Part shown: piece by piece, positions 28,861 through 39,911 of the stretch
How positions within the stretch are numbered: position 1 is the first letter of the stretch
Layout of the letters: each line of letters begins with the position of its first letter
NCBI GenBank assembly: GCA_030695415.1
Contig: JAUYQZ010000049.1
Location: 248,001-312,000 of the forward strand
DNA: 64,000 bases
From: Hylemonella sp.
GTDB taxonomy: Bacteria; Pseudomonadota; Gammaproteobacteria; Burkholderiales; Burkholderiaceae_C
Reading direction: 5' to 3'
The notes under the pieces: generated by a model
What the model was told of the DNA's origin: nothing
The model's database searches: none
What the model saw: the letters and a program-made list of their open reading frames with translations, nothing else
Made by a program: the position numbers and the translations under genes

Positions 28861-29378
28861 GCCGGGTCTCGCCCCGGCGGGCGAGGTACTTTTCTTTGCT
28901 TCGCCAAAGCAAAGTACCCAAAAGAAAGGCGAGCCGGATTCGTCGACCCTCCGCTTGCGCTCCGGGCACACTGCGTTGCTCGGGACCGGCGGGAAGCGCA
29001 GAAACTCGCTGCGCTCAAACATCTGCGCTTCTTTTTCCGCCGCTCCCTGCGCTACTCGCCTCCTCATTACGGCGGGGGGAACCGGGTACCGGATACCGAA
29101 GAAACAAGGACGCGCCATGGCGCGTCCTTGTTTTGCTGTCGGTTCCCGGTTTTTTGGACCCCCATGCCGTGTGGCAGGGCTGAGCAGCGCAGCAGCGGGC
29201 GGATCAGGGCGGGCGTTGTTTGAGCGCAGCGAGTTTAGCCCGACCCCAACCGATGCGAGCAGCGCAAGAAACCCCGCAGGGGCCCTGACTTCGGCTCGCC
29301 TTCTCTTTGGTGACTTTCTCTTGGCGAAGCAAGAGAAAGTTACTGCCCTGCCGGGGGCACATCCCGGCAAAGCCACGC
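28861..29378. repeat. Intergenic mosaic repeat, copy 2 (core in orientation B)
   Basis: The 635-bp gap between queE and rarA holds no credible gene. The left 76 bases are identical to copy 1 at 17862, and the right hairpin (gtgactttctctt with aagagaaagttac) matches copy 1's right end in the same direction. The core between ggcgagccg and cggctcgcc (28937-29291) is the reverse complement of the copy 1 core, with small indels. At its middle is a perfect 32-bp palindrome (29102-29133, half-site aaacaaggacgcgcca). Core arms also carry aaactcgctgcgctcaaaca and its inverse. Confidence 0.85.
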
Positions 29379-29426
29379 ACACCCAAGGGTAAGCCAACAG
29401 AAAAGCTCAGCCCCTAGAATCCCCGC

Positions 29427-30749
29427 ATGCCCCCCAGCGCCACCCCGCACCAACCCTTAGCCGAACGCCTCCGCCCCAAAACCCTGGGCGAAGTCATCGG
29501 CCAGCAGCAGTTGCTCGGCGAAGGCATGCCGCTGCGCATCGCCTTTGAATCAGGCCAACCGCACAGTTGCATCCTCTGGGGCCCGCCGGGCACGGGCAAG
29601 ACCACGATTGCGCGGCTCATGGCCGATGCCTTTGGGGCGCAGTTCATCAGCATCAGCGCGGTGCTGGGTGGCGTCAAGGACATCCGCGAGGCGGTGGAGA
29701 TGGCGCAAGTGGCGCTGGGCCAGGACAAACGCACCATCGTCTTCGTGGACGAAGTTCACCGCTTCAACAAGAGCCAGCAGGACGCCTTTTTGCCGCACGT
29801 GGAGTCTGGCCTCTTCACCTTCATCGGTGCCACCACCGAGAACCCGTCTTTCGAGGTCAACTCCGCCCTGCTCTCGCGCGCGGCGGTCTACGTGCTGCAA
29901 TCGTTGAGCGAAGAAGACCTCAAGCAGATCGTGCAGCGCGCGCTCGACATCCAGGCCGTGCCGCCCATGGACGACGGCGCGCGCGACCGGCTGATTGCCT
30001 ATGCCGACGGCGACGCGCGTCGCCTGCTCAACACGCTCGAAACCCTCGCCACGGCTTTCCAAGCCGTCTCCAAGGACACGGCCACACAGCAGAAGCAGGA
30101 GCACATCACAGACGACTGGCTGCTCAAGGTGCTGGGCGAGCGCATGCGCCGTTACGACAAGGGCGGCGAGCAGTTCTACGACACCATCAGCGCGCTGCAC
30201 AAGTCGGTGCGCGGCTCCGACCCTGACGCCTCGCTCTACTGGTTCATGCGCATGCTCGACGGTGGGGCCGACCCGCGTTACATGGCGCGCCGCCTGGTGC
30301 GCATGGCGAGTGAAGACGTGGGCCTGGCCGATCCGCGCGCATTGCGATTGGCGCTGGACGCGGCCGAGGTCTACGAGCGCCTGGGTTCGCCCGAGGGCGA
30401 GCTGGCGCTGGCGGAGTGCGTGGTCTACCTCGCCATCGCGCCCAAGAGCAACGCCGTCTACAAGGCCTACAACGAGGCCAAGGCCTTCATCAAGAAGGAT
30501 GGCACCCGCCCGGTGCCCATGCACCTGCGCAATGCACCGACCAAGCTCATGAAGGAGCTGGAATACGGCAAGGGCTACCGCTACGCGCACGACGAGGCCG
30601 GCGGTTTTGCGGCCGGTGAGAGTTATCTGCCCGAGGGCATGGCCGAGCCGGGTTTCTACCGACCCGTGGAACGCGGCCTGGAGATCAAAATCGCCGAGAA
30701 GATGCGTGCGCTGCGCGCGCTTAACGAAAAGAGTCGGAACCAGCCATAA
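29427..30749 (+). CDS. rarA: Replication-associated recombination protein A (RarA/MgsA ATPase)
   Basis: This 440-residue AAA+ ATPase has [18 protein letters not shown], Walker [14 protein letters not shown] (near residue 48), Walker [19 protein letters not shown] (near 102), and sensor 1 [14 protein letters not shown]. The C-terminal MgsA domain has [14 protein letters not shown] and [11 protein letters not shown]. It acts at stalled replication forks. It stands immediately upstream of the liv genes (48-bp gap) without functional connection, so transcriptional read-through is possible. Confidence 0.97.
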   Translation: MPPSATPHQPLAERLRPKTLGEVIGQQQLLGEGMPLRIAFESGQPHSCILWGPPGTGKTTIARLMADAFGAQFISISAVLGGVKDIREAVEMAQVALGQDKRTIVFVDEVHRFNKSQQDAFLPHVESGLFTFIGATTENPSFEVNSALLSRAAVYVLQSLSEEDLKQIVQRALDIQAVPPMDDGARDRLIAYADGDARRLLNTLETLATAFQAVSKDTATQQKQEHITDDWLLKVLGERMRRYDKGGEQFYDTISALHKSVRGSDPDASLYWFMRMLDGGADPRYMARRLVRMASEDVGLADPRALRLALDAAEVYERLGSPEGELALAECVVYLAIAPKSNAVYKAYNEAKAFIKKDGTRPVPMHLRNAPTKLMKELEYGKGYRYAHDEAGGFAAGESYLPEGMAEPGFYRPVERGLEIKIAEKMRALRALNEKSRNQP

Positions 30750-30797
30750 AGACAAGGGACCGGATGCAAGTGGCATGAAGCTTGCAAATGGGAATCT

Positions 30798-31718
30798 ATG
30801 GATATCTTCCTGCAGCAAATCATCAACGGGCTGGTACTGGGCAGCATGTACGCACTGGTGGCGCTGGGCTACACCATGGTGTACGGCATCATCGGCCTGA
30901 TCAACTTCGCGCACGGCGAAGTGCTTATGGTCGGGGCCCTGGTGAGCTGGAGCGTGATCGGCGTGCTGCAGCCCCTGCTGCCGCCCTGGCTGGTGCTGGT
31001 CATCGCCCTCATCGTGGCTTGCGTGCTGGCCGCTGCCCTGAACTACAGCATCGAGAAGGTGGCCTACCGGCCATTGCGCAACAGCCCGCGCCTGGCGCCC
31101 CTGATCACAGCCATCGGCATGTCCATCCTGCTGCAGACGATCGCCATGATCATCTGGAAGCCCAACTTCAAGTCCTACCCCACCCTGCTGCCCAGCACGC
31201 CCATCCAGATCGGCGGCGCCAGCATCACGCCCACGCAGATCATGATCCTGGTGGTCACGGCCATCACACTGGCGGCCCTCATGTGGTTGGTCCACGGCAC
31301 CCGGCTGGGCCGCGCCATGCGCGCCACGGCCGAGAACCCGCGTGTCGCCGCCCTCATGGGCGTGCAGCCGGACCGCGTGATCTCGGCCACCTTCATCATC
31401 GGCGCCGTGCTGGCCGCCATTGCCGGTGTGATGTGGGCCAGCAACTACGGCACCGTGCAGCACAGCATGGGTTTCCTGCCGGGGCTCAAGGCTTTCACCG
31501 CGGCCGTCTTCGGCGGCATCGGCAACCTGGCTGGCGCCGTCGTGGGCGGCGTGCTGCTGGGTCTGATCGAGGCCATCGGCGCGGGTTACATCGGTGACCT
31601 CACCGGCGGCGTGCTGGGCAGCCACTACGCCGACATCTTTGCCTTCATCGTGCTGATCGTGGTGCTCACGCTGCGGCCCTCGGGCCTGCTGGGCGAACGT
31701 GTGGCAGACAGAGCTTGA
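30798..31718 (+). CDS. livH: Branched-chain amino-acid ABC transporter permease LivH
   Basis: This 306-residue permease has about eight membrane helices. Family motifs are INGLVLGSMYALVALGYTMV, GIIGLINFAHGEVLMVGA, VAYRPLRNSPRLAPLITAIG and the EAA-like loop GRAMRATAENPRVAALMGV. It pairs with LivM in the inner membrane to import branched-chain or other hydrophobic amino acids. First gene of livHMGF. No binding-protein gene (livJ/livK type) precedes it; rarA does. Confidence 0.96.
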   Translation: MDIFLQQIINGLVLGSMYALVALGYTMVYGIIGLINFAHGEVLMVGALVSWSVIGVLQPLLPPWLVLVIALIVACVLAAALNYSIEKVAYRPLRNSPRLAPLITAIGMSILLQTIAMIIWKPNFKSYPTLLPSTPIQIGGASITPTQIMILVVTAITLAALMWLVHGTRLGRAMRATAENPRVAALMGVQPDRVISATFIIGAVLAAIAGVMWASNYGTVQHSMGFLPGLKAFTAAVFGGIGNLAGAVVGGVLLGLIEAIGAGYIGDLTGGVLGSHYADIFAFIVLIVVLTLRPSGLLGERVADRA

Positions 31719-31720
31719 CC

Positions 31721-32814
<1,094 letters not shown>

Positions 32815-32818
<4 letters not shown>

Positions 32819-33612
32819 GCGACGTGTTGTTGCACGTGAGCGGCGTGTCCAAGCGCTTCGGCGGCCTGCAGGCGCTCAATGATGTGCACCTGCGCATCCA
32901 GCGCGGCATGGTCTACGGCCTGATCGGCCCCAACGGCGCGGGCAAAACCACCTTCTTCAACGTCATCACCGGCCTGTACACGCCCGACAGCGGCAGCTTC
33001 GAGCTGGGCGGCCTGCGCTACCAGCCCACGGCCGTGCACGAAGTGGCGCGCGCCGGCATCGCGCGCACCTTCCAGAACATCCGGCTCTTTGCCGACATGA
33101 CGGCGCTGGAGAACGTGATGGTAGGGCGGCATATCCGCTCGCGCTCGGGCCTGTTGGGCGCCATCTTCCGCACCCCCGGCTTCAAATTCGAAGAAGCGGC
33201 GATAGCGCGGCGGGCGCAGGAGCTGCTGGACTACGTGGGCATCGGCCAGCTGGCCGACTACAAGGCCCGCACCCTGAGCTATGGCGACCAGCGCCGCCTG
33301 GAAATCGCGCGTGCCCTGGCCACCGAGCCGCAGCTGCTGGCGCTGGACGAACCCGCCGCCGGCATGAACGCCACCGAGAAGGTGGAGTTGCGCGCCCTGA
33401 TCGATCGCATCCGCCACGACGGCGTCAGCGTGCTGCTGATCGAGCACGACGTCAAGCTCGTCATGGGCCTGTGCGACCGCGTCACCGTGCTGGACTACGG
33501 CCGCCAGATCGCCGAGGGCACGCCGGCCGAGGTGCAGAAGAACGAGAAGGTCATCGAGGCCTATCTGGGCCGCGGCGGGGCCAAGACTGCGGCGGAGGCC
33601 ACTGCATCATGA
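32815..33612 (+). CDS. livG: Branched-chain amino-acid ABC transporter ATPase LivG
   Basis: This 265-residue ATPase has Walker A GPNGAGKTTFFNVITGLY and Q-loop ARTFQNIRLF. The signature is LSYGDQRRLEIARAL, the LivG-type variant of LSGGQ. Walker B is LLALDEPAAGMN and the switch His is in LLIEHDVKLVMGL. It forms the nucleotide-binding heterodimer with LivF. The ATG overlaps the livM stop and its own stop overlaps livF, so the block is translationally coupled. Confidence 0.96.
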
Positions 33613-34331
33613 GCGAAGACAAGGACGTGCTGCTGCGGGTCCATGGCCTGAAGGTGGCCTACGGCGGCATCCAGGCCGTCAAGGGCGTGGATTTCGAGGT
33701 GCGGCGCGGCGAACTGGTCTGCCTGATCGGCTCGAATGGTGCCGGCAAGACCAGCACCATGAAGGCCGTGACCGGTACCCTGCCCTGCCAGGGCCAGCTG
33801 CATTACCTGGGCAAGCCCTTGCGCGGCCAGGGACCCTGGGACCTGGTGCGCCAGGGCCTGGCCATGGTGCCCGAGGGGCGCGGCGTGTTCACGCGCATGA
33901 GCATTGCCGAGAACCTGCTCATGGGCGCCTACACGCGCGACGACAAGGGGGGCATCGCAGCCGACCTGGAGCGCATGTACGGCCTGTTTCCGCGCCTCAA
34001 GGAGCGGCACACGCAGTTGGCCGGTACCTTGAGCGGCGGCGAGCAGCAGATGCTGGCCATGGGCCGCGCGCTGATGAGCCGGCCCCAGCTGCTGCTGCTG
34101 GACGAACCCTCCATGGGACTGAGCCCGCTCATGGTGGACAAGATCTTCGAGGTGGTGCGCGAGGTCTCTGACCAGGGCATGACGGTGCTGCTGGTGGAGC
34201 AGAACGCCAGTCGCGCGCTGGGCTTGGCCGACCGCGGCTATGTCATGGAGTCGGGCCTGATCACGCTCGCCGGCCCGGCGCAGGAGCTGCTGCACAACCC
34301 GGCGGTGCGCGCCGCCTATCTGGGCGAATAA
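33609..34331 (+). CDS. livF: Branched-chain amino-acid ABC transporter ATPase LivF
   Basis: This 240-residue ATPase has Walker A IGSNGAGKTSTMKAVTGTL and VPEGRGVFTRMSIAENLLMG, a LivF hallmark. The signature is TLSGGEQQMLAMGRALM, Walker B is LLLLDEPSMGLSP, and the switch segment is LLVEQNASRALGLAD. Partner of LivG. Last gene of livHMGF; the next gene begins 85 bases later and encodes an unrelated secreted protein, so the operon probably ends here. Confidence 0.96.
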   Translation: MSEDKDVLLRVHGLKVAYGGIQAVKGVDFEVRRGELVCLIGSNGAGKTSTMKAVTGTLPCQGQLHYLGKPLRGQGPWDLVRQGLAMVPEGRGVFTRMSIAENLLMGAYTRDDKGGIAADLERMYGLFPRLKERHTQLAGTLSGGEQQMLAMGRALMSRPQLLLLDEPSMGLSPLMVDKIFEVVREVSDQGMTVLLVEQNASRALGLADRGYVMESGLITLAGPAQELLHNPAVRAAYLGE

Positions 34332-34416
34332 AGCAGCGTCTTGCTCGGGATTCGGCCCAGGGTACCCAGCGAGGTATAGGATATTAAGTTCAATCCATCA
34401 CGCCAAGGAGTCACTC

Positions 34417-35305
<889 letters not shown>

Positions 35306-35308
35306 CAG

Positions 35309-35338
35309 TCACAGGATTTCTGGGACATCTCCTGTGAC
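35309..35338. terminator. 9-bp stem-loop directly after the VOC gene
   Basis: gtcacagga and tcctgtgac pair perfectly around a 12-base loop, starting four bases after the stop codon. There is no T-tract. It may be a weak terminator or an operator palindrome for the next gene; sequence alone does not decide. Confidence 0.4.
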
Positions 35339-35447
35339 ATCCCTTTACACAGACTTTGCAGAGACCTGTCGGCTGCAGCGCTCACGCCCTACGTTGCAGA
35401 TCCATGGAAGCAGTTTCTTCCATGCTTCAACCCAGAAGGAGAATCTC

Positions 35448-35864
35448 ATGACGACCAAGATCTTGCTCGGTGTCCTGGCACTGGCCACCAGTGCCGCCTA
35501 TGCCCAATCCGGCACCATGGGCGCCCCCGCCAACCCCAGCGCCACGCCGCGCGTGGACCAGCGCGAAGCCAACCAGGAACGCCGTATCCAGCAGGGCGTG
35601 AATTCGGGCCAGCTGACCCCACGCGAGGCCAACCGCCTGGAGAACCGCCAGGAACGCGTCGAGCGCGTGGAAGAGCGTGCCAAGGCCGACGGCAAGGTGA
35701 CGCCCAAGGAGCGGGCCCACATGGACAATATGCAGGACCGCAACAGCCGGGACATCGCCCGCGAAAAGCACGACCGCCAGCGCGACATGAACCATGACGG
35801 CCGCAAGGATCGCCCACATGCCGAGCGCGGCAACGGCGAACGCCACCAGGGCAAGCGCAACTGA
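35448..35864 (+). CDS. Small secreted, highly charged protein, unknown
   Basis: This 138-residue protein has a signal peptide (MTTKILLGVLALATSAAYAQ) and a soluble part very rich in Arg, Glu, Asp and His. It contains QGVNSGQLTPREANRLE, KADGKVTPKERAHMD and DMNHDGRKDRP. The DxxxG and DMNHDG segments resemble degenerate EF-hand loops, which hints at calcium or divalent metal binding in the periplasm; this is inference. A strong RBS (AAGGAG) precedes the start and a canonical terminator follows, so it is a stand-alone transcript. Confidence 0.8.
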   Translation: MTTKILLGVLALATSAAYAQSGTMGAPANPSATPRVDQREANQERRIQQGVNSGQLTPREANRLENRQERVERVEERAKADGKVTPKERAHMDNMQDRNSRDIAREKHDRQRDMNHDGRKDRPHAERGNGERHQGKRN

Positions 35865-35877
35865 CACCGTTCAAGCA

Positions 35878-35912
35878 AAAGGCCCGCCGTTATTCCGCGG
35901 CGGGCCTTTTTC
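35878..35912 (+). terminator. Rho-independent terminator
   Basis: ggcccgccg and cggcgggcc form a 9-bp GC stem with an eight-base loop, preceded by AAAA and followed by TTTTT. It is a textbook intrinsic terminator 16 bases after the charged secreted protein gene. The flanking A-run and T-run could also serve transcripts from the other strand. Confidence 0.92.
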
Positions 35913-35992
35913 CTTGGCATCTTGTGGCTGCGGCCGGTGCTGAAGCACCTTAACTTCGCTGCGCGAAGTTAGCCTGCACTGCAAACACGCTG

Positions 35993-37057
35993 CTATGCAG
36001 CGTGTTTGTCCGCCTCGCTGGTGAAGGCGTCGGCGTAGAACTCTTCCTCGGGCAGGCCAGCCTGGGCCACGTAGTCGCGCCGGGCCGAATCCACCACGAT
36101 GGGCGCGCCGCAGGCGTAGACCTGGTGGCCCGAGAGATCGGCAAAGTCCTGCAGCACGGCCTGGTGCACGAAACCCGTGCGACCGGCCCAGTGGTCTTCG
36201 GGCAGGGCATCCGACACCACCGGTACGTAGCGCAGGTTCGGCATCTCCTGCGTTTTCTGCAACACCCAGTCGTGCATGTAGAGATCGGCCGGGCGGCGGC
36301 CGCCCCAGTAGAGCGTGGCCGGCCGGGTGATGCCCTTGTGCTGCATCTGCTCGATCAGCGCCTTGATGGGTGCGAATCCCGTGCCCGAGGCCAGCAGCAC
36401 CAGGGGCTTGTCGCTGTCCTCGCGCAGGTAGAAGCTGCCGTAAGGGCCTTCGATCCGCAGGATTTCCTTTTCCTTCATGGCGCCGAACACGTGATCAGTG
36501 AACTTGCCGCCAGGCATGTGACGGATGTGCAGTTCCATGGTGGCGCCCACCGGCGGGGTGGCCGTGGGCTGACCGGCGCGGCTGTGCGGCGCATTGGCCA
36601 TGGAGTAGCTGCGCCGCGCGCCGTCGCGCAGCAGGAACTCGACGTACTGGCCGGCGTGGAACTGGAAGCTGTCATTGGCCGGCAGCTGCAGCACCAGACG
36701 CATCACGTCGGGCGAAACCTTCTGCATCTCGTTCACGCGCACCGGCATCTTGCGGATCGGGAAGGCCCCGGCCTCGGTCACCTGGCGCGACTCCAGCACC
36801 ACGTCACCCTGCGGCACGCCGCAGCAGGTCAGCACGTAGCCGGCCGCTTCTTCGGCCTCGCTCAGAGCCTTGCTCTGGTGCGCTCCGTGCACCACGGCGC
36901 CGGAAATCTTTCTGCATTTGCAGGAGCCGCAGGCCCCGTCCTTGCAGCCGTAGGGCAGACCAATACCGGCGCGGATGGCGGCGGCCAGCATGGCCTCGCC
37001 GGGCAAAACCTCGAAACTGCGGCCGCTGGGCTGCACGGTGACCTGGTGGGCCGACAT
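35993..37057 (-). CDS. [2Fe-2S]/FAD/NAD(P)H oxidoreductase (CDP-6-deoxy-glucoseen-reductase-like)
   Basis: This 354-residue three-domain reductase has an N-terminal plant-type ferredoxin domain (YGCKDGACGSCKC, and the fourth Cys in YVLTCCG). An FAD-binding domain follows (RRSYSMANAP, with GPYGSFYLRED). The NAD(P)H domain has LLASGTGFAPIKALIEQM. In Burkholderiales it is routinely annotated as CDP-6-deoxy-delta-3,4-glucoseen reductase. The fold only supports electron transfer from NAD(P)H to a ferredoxin or oxygenase partner, and no sugar genes are near. It is divergent from the SDR gene. Confidence 0.92.
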   Translation of the reverse strand: MSAHQVTVQPSGRSFEVLPGEAMLAAAIRAGIGLPYGCKDGACGSCKCRKISGAVVHGAHQSKALSEAEEAAGYVLTCCGVPQGDVVLESRQVTEAGAFPIRKMPVRVNEMQKVSPDVMRLVLQLPANDSFQFHAGQYVEFLLRDGARRSYSMANAPHSRAGQPTATPPVGATMELHIRHMPGGKFTDHVFGAMKEKEILRIEGPYGSFYLREDSDKPLVLLASGTGFAPIKALIEQMQHKGITRPATLYWGGRRPADLYMHDWVLQKTQEMPNLRYVPVVSDALPEDHWAGRTGFVHQAVLQDFADLSGHQVYACGAPIVVDSARRDYVAQAGLPEEEFYADAFTSEADKHAA

Positions 37058-37138
37058 CTTTTCGTTATCCTTGAACAGTTTTTCGACGCAAAGACGGGAA
37101 TTCTGCCAGTGTTAACAAGCCCTTCAGGCGCGCTGCCC

Positions 37139-38020
37139 ATGCGCTTTCGCCGCCAGCGTGTGCTCATCATCGGCTGCGGCGACGTCGGCCTGCGCGCCGC
37201 GGCCGCCCTGCCCGCCCACGTGCGGGTGCTGGCGCTCACCTCCACACCCGCCCGCCAGGGCGAGCTGCGCGCCCGCGGGATCACCCCCTTGCCCGGCAAC
37301 CTGGACCAGCCCGCCACCCTGCGGCGCCTGGCCGGCCTGGCCGACCGCGTGCTGCACCTGGCCCCACCCCCCGGCGAGGGCCCGGGCGACCCCCGCACCC
37401 GCGCACTGCTGCGTGCCCTGCGTCTGCGCACACCACCGGCCGCCCTGGTCTACGGTTCCACCAGCGGGGTCTACGGCGACTGTGGCGGTGCCAGAGTCAG
37501 CGAGACACGCCCCCTGCGAGCCGACACCGCCCGCGCCCGCCGCCGCGTCGCGGCCGAGCGGCAGGTCCGCTTCTACGGCCGCGGGGCGGGGGTGCCGTCC
37601 AGCATCCTGCGCATTCCCGGCATCTACGCGCCTGACCGCGAAGGCGGCACCCCGCGCGAACGGCTGCTGCGTGGCACCCCGGTGTTGCGCGCCGAGGACG
37701 ACGTCTACACCAACCACATCCATGCCGATGACCTGGCCCGCGCCTGCGTAGCAGCGCTGTGGCGCGGCGGTCCGCAACGCGTGTACCACGTGAACGACGA
37801 TGGCCAACTGAAGATGGGCGATTACTTCGACCTGGCCGCGCGGCTCTATGGACTGCCCCAGCCGAAGCGCATCTCGCGCGCCGAGGCAAGGCAGGAACTC
37901 TCGCCCATGCTGCTGAGCTTCATGAGCGAATCGCGGCGCATGGATAACACGAGAATGAAACAGGAGCTGCGCGTGAGACTGGGCTACCCGACCGTGCTGG
38001 AAGGGCTGCGCGAGAGCTGA
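37139..38020 (+). CDS. NAD-dependent epimerase/SDR (YeeZ-like) protein
   Basis: This 293-residue protein has an N-terminal nucleotide-binding motif LIIGCGDVGLRAA, VYGSTSGVYGDCGG, LRIPGIYAPDREGG and HIHADDLARACVAAL. This is the pattern of atypical extended SDR proteins such as E. coli YeeZ. The expected Tyr-x3-Lys pair is incomplete: no Lys follows the Tyr in GVYGD. It is unusually rich in Arg, Ala and Pro. The function of the group is not established. The start at MRFRRQRVLII was chosen for the family N-terminus. Confidence 0.88.
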   Translation: MRFRRQRVLIIGCGDVGLRAAAALPAHVRVLALTSTPARQGELRARGITPLPGNLDQPATLRRLAGLADRVLHLAPPPGEGPGDPRTRALLRALRLRTPPAALVYGSTSGVYGDCGGARVSETRPLRADTARARRRVAAERQVRFYGRGAGVPSSILRIPGIYAPDREGGTPRERLLRGTPVLRAEDDVYTNHIHADDLARACVAALWRGGPQRVYHVNDDGQLKMGDYFDLAARLYGLPQPKRISRAEARQELSPMLLSFMSESRRMDNTRMKQELRVRLGYPTVLEGLRES

Positions 38021-38130
38021 GGCCAGCGCCAGCGAAGCCGGAATCGAACCCGCGCACGGAGTGCGCATCAACATGACCGCCTTGGGCGTGCCGGTTCGCG
38101 AGTGCCAACCAAGCCGATATTCCAAAGAGG

Positions 38131-38215
38131 TGGTGCCCGGGGCCGGAATCGAACCGGCACGCCTTGCGGCGGGGGATTTTGAGTCCCCTGCGTCTACCAA
38201 TTTCACCACCCGGGC
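38131..38215 (-). tRNA. tRNA-Leu (CAA)
   Basis: Read on the minus strand this 85-nt sequence begins GCCCGGGTGGTGAAATTGG and ends in CCCGGGC plus ACCA. The acceptor arms GCCCGGG/CCCGGGC pair fully. The D-loop has GGTAGAC, the anticodon loop ACTCAAAAT gives CAA, a long variable arm (CGCCGCAAGGCG) marks a class II tRNA, and the T-arm has GGTTCGAATCC. The 3' CCA is encoded. Confidence 0.97.
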
Positions 38216-38254
38216 AGGGAGAGGGAAGCCGGAAATTATGGCACAGTGGCGGTC

Positions 38255-39157
38255 ATGAAGTACCCCACCATCGAAGACGCCATCGGCAAGACGCCGCTGG
38301 TGGCCCTGCAGCGCATCGGCGCCACGGATAACGCCGCGCGCGGCACCGTCGTCCTCGGCAAGCTCGAGGGCAACAACCCGGCCGGCTCGGTCAAGGACCG
38401 ACCGGCGCTGTCCATGATCAAACGCGCCGAGGAACGTGGCGAGATCAAGCCCGGCGATACGCTGATCGAAGCCACCTCGGGCAACACGGGCATTGCCCTG
38501 GCCATGGCCGCGGCCATCAAGGGCTACCGCATGGTGCTCATCATGCCGGAGGACCTGTCCATCGAACGCGCCCAGACCATGAAGGCTTTCGGCGCCGAAC
38601 TGATCCTCACGCCCAAATCCGGCGGCATGGAGTACGCCCGTGACCTCGCCACGCAGATGGAACAGGGCGGCAAGGGCCGGGTGCTGGACCAGTTCGCCAA
38701 TGCCGACAACCCGCGTATCCATTACGAGACCACCGGCCCCGAGCTGTGGGAGCAGACCGACGGGCGCATCACGCATTTCGTCAGCGCCATGGGCACCACA
38801 GGCACCATCACCGGCGTGTCGCGCTTCCTCAAGGAAAAGAACCCGGGGGTTCGCATCATCGGCGCGCAGCCGCAAGAGGGCTCGCGCATCCCGGGCATCC
38901 GCAAGTGGCCGCAGGAATACCTGCCCAAGATCTACGACCCGAGCACGGTGGACGAACTGGTTTACGTGAGCCAGAGCGATGCTGAAGAGATGTGCCGCCG
39001 TCTGGCGCGCGAGGAAGGCATCTTCGCTGGCGTCTCGGCCGCCGGCGCCTGCTGGGTTGCGCAGCAGATTGCCGCGCGCGAGACCAACGCGACCATTGCC
39101 TTCATCGTCTGCGACCGCGGTGACCGCTACCTGTCAACGGGCGTCTTCCCCGCCTGA
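38255..39157 (+). CDS. cysM: Cysteine synthase B
   Basis: This 300-residue protein opens MKYPTIEDAIGKTPLVALQR. Its PLP lysine is near residue 47 in NPAGSVKDRPA, and the phosphate loop is ATSGNTGIALAMAAA. It has GTTGTITGVSRFLKE and a C-terminal CDRGDRYLSTGVF. These match CysM rather than CysK (RPA after the PLP lysine instead of RIA). It makes cysteine from O-acetylserine and sulfide or thiosulfate. It is preceded by tRNA-Leu on the opposite strand. Its stop is directly abutted by a stem-loop repeat. Confidence 0.96.
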   Translation: MKYPTIEDAIGKTPLVALQRIGATDNAARGTVVLGKLEGNNPAGSVKDRPALSMIKRAEERGEIKPGDTLIEATSGNTGIALAMAAAIKGYRMVLIMPEDLSIERAQTMKAFGAELILTPKSGGMEYARDLATQMEQGGKGRVLDQFANADNPRIHYETTGPELWEQTDGRITHFVSAMGTTGTITGVSRFLKEKNPGVRIIGAQPQEGSRIPGIRKWPQEYLPKIYDPSTVDELVYVSQSDAEEMCRRLAREEGIFAGVSAAGACWVAQQIAARETNATIAFIVCDRGDRYLSTGVFPA

Positions 39158-39300
39158 GAACTTGTGAATAAATCTACTGCGCGACCCGATCGCCGCGTTG
39201 GGCGGTGCTCGCCATCCTCACGTACATCAAGTACGTTCCGGTGGCTGTGCTCCGTCCGCCTTGCGATCGGGCCGCTCGCTACGATTTCTTCACAAGCTCC
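39158..39300 (+). repeat. Stop-abutting stem-loop element, copy 1 (after cysM)
   Basis: The element begins with the base after the cysM stop. Outer arms cttgtgaataaatc and gatttcttcacaag pair 13 of 14. The next arms are gcgacccgatcgc with gcgatcgggccgc, then gccatc with ggtggc. The apex is cgtac(atcaa)gtacg. Nearly the whole 143 nt can fold into one long hairpin. It ends 12 bases before the NUDIX gene start. It shares sequence and fold with the copies at 40140 and 47445. Confidence 0.85.
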
Positions 39301-39312
39301 AAACCTCTCTTA

Positions 39313-39864
39313 ATGAGCACTGATTTCCACTACTGTCCGGCCTGCGCCACGCCGCTGGCCCTGATCAGCGTGCAGGAAGACGGTGGCCCCAAGGACCGCC
39401 TGCGCTGCCCGGCCTGCGGCTGGACCCACTGGAACAATCCCGTGCCCGTGCTGGCCGCTGTGGTCGAGGTTCAAGGCCAGATCCTGCTGGCGCGCAATGC
39501 GGCCTGGGAAGGCAAGATGTACGCGCTGATCACCGGCTTCATGGAGGCCGGCGAAACGCCGCAGGAGGGCATCGCGCGCGAGATCAAGGAAGAGACGAAC
39601 CTGCAGGCGCTGGAGTTGAACCTGATCGGGGTCTACGACTTCGAGCGCATGAACCAGCTCATCGTGGCCTACCACGCGCGCTGCGAGGGGGAGATACGAC
39701 TCTCGCCGGAGCTGGTGGATTACCGGCTGTTCGCTCCGGACAAGGTCAAATGCTGGCCCGCCGGCACCGGCTACGCCCTGGCCGACTGGTTGCGCTCACG
39801 GGGCCATGAGCCCCAGTTCATCGAGTGGTCGCGCCCGCCACAAGACCACGCACCGCCCGCCTGA
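39313..39864 (+). CDS. NUDIX hydrolase with N-terminal zinc ribbon
   Basis: This 183-residue protein has a zinc ribbon (YCPACATPL and LRCPACGWTHWNN) and the NUDIX box GFMEAGETPQEGIAREIKEE (near residues 75-95), which keeps the Glu cluster needed for metal-dependent pyrophosphate hydrolysis. This layout is found in NADH pyrophosphatase-like NUDIX proteins, but the SQPWPFP-type NudC tail is absent, so the substrate is open. The start is set by the zinc ribbon and the end of the upstream stem-loop element. Confidence 0.93.
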   Translation: MSTDFHYCPACATPLALISVQEDGGPKDRLRCPACGWTHWNNPVPVLAAVVEVQGQILLARNAAWEGKMYALITGFMEAGETPQEGIAREIKEETNLQALELNLIGVYDFERMNQLIVAYHARCEGEIRLSPELVDYRLFAPDKVKCWPAGTGYALADWLRSRGHEPQFIEWSRPPQDHAPPA

Positions 39865-39911
39865 TCCCCGGATTGCTTAAAATCGGCTCTAACCTGAAAT
39901 CTGGACTTGTG

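Noticed and set aside
28855-29397. Several 60-200-residue frames inside the mosaic repeats (both copies)
   Set aside because: They contain the same hairpin-derived peptides in all frames, are inverted between copies and have no RBS; repeat DNA, not genes.
38021-38130. Possible second tRNA or tRNA remnant next to tRNA-Leu
   Set aside because: A T-loop-like stretch (ggaatcgaaccc) exists, but no acceptor stem, anticodon arm or full T-stem can be built around it. At most a decayed fragment.
38061-38258. Small plus-strand frame across the tRNA-Leu region
   Set aside because: It is the reverse translation of the tRNA gene (the GIEPAR-type artefact commonly seen on tRNA antisense strands).
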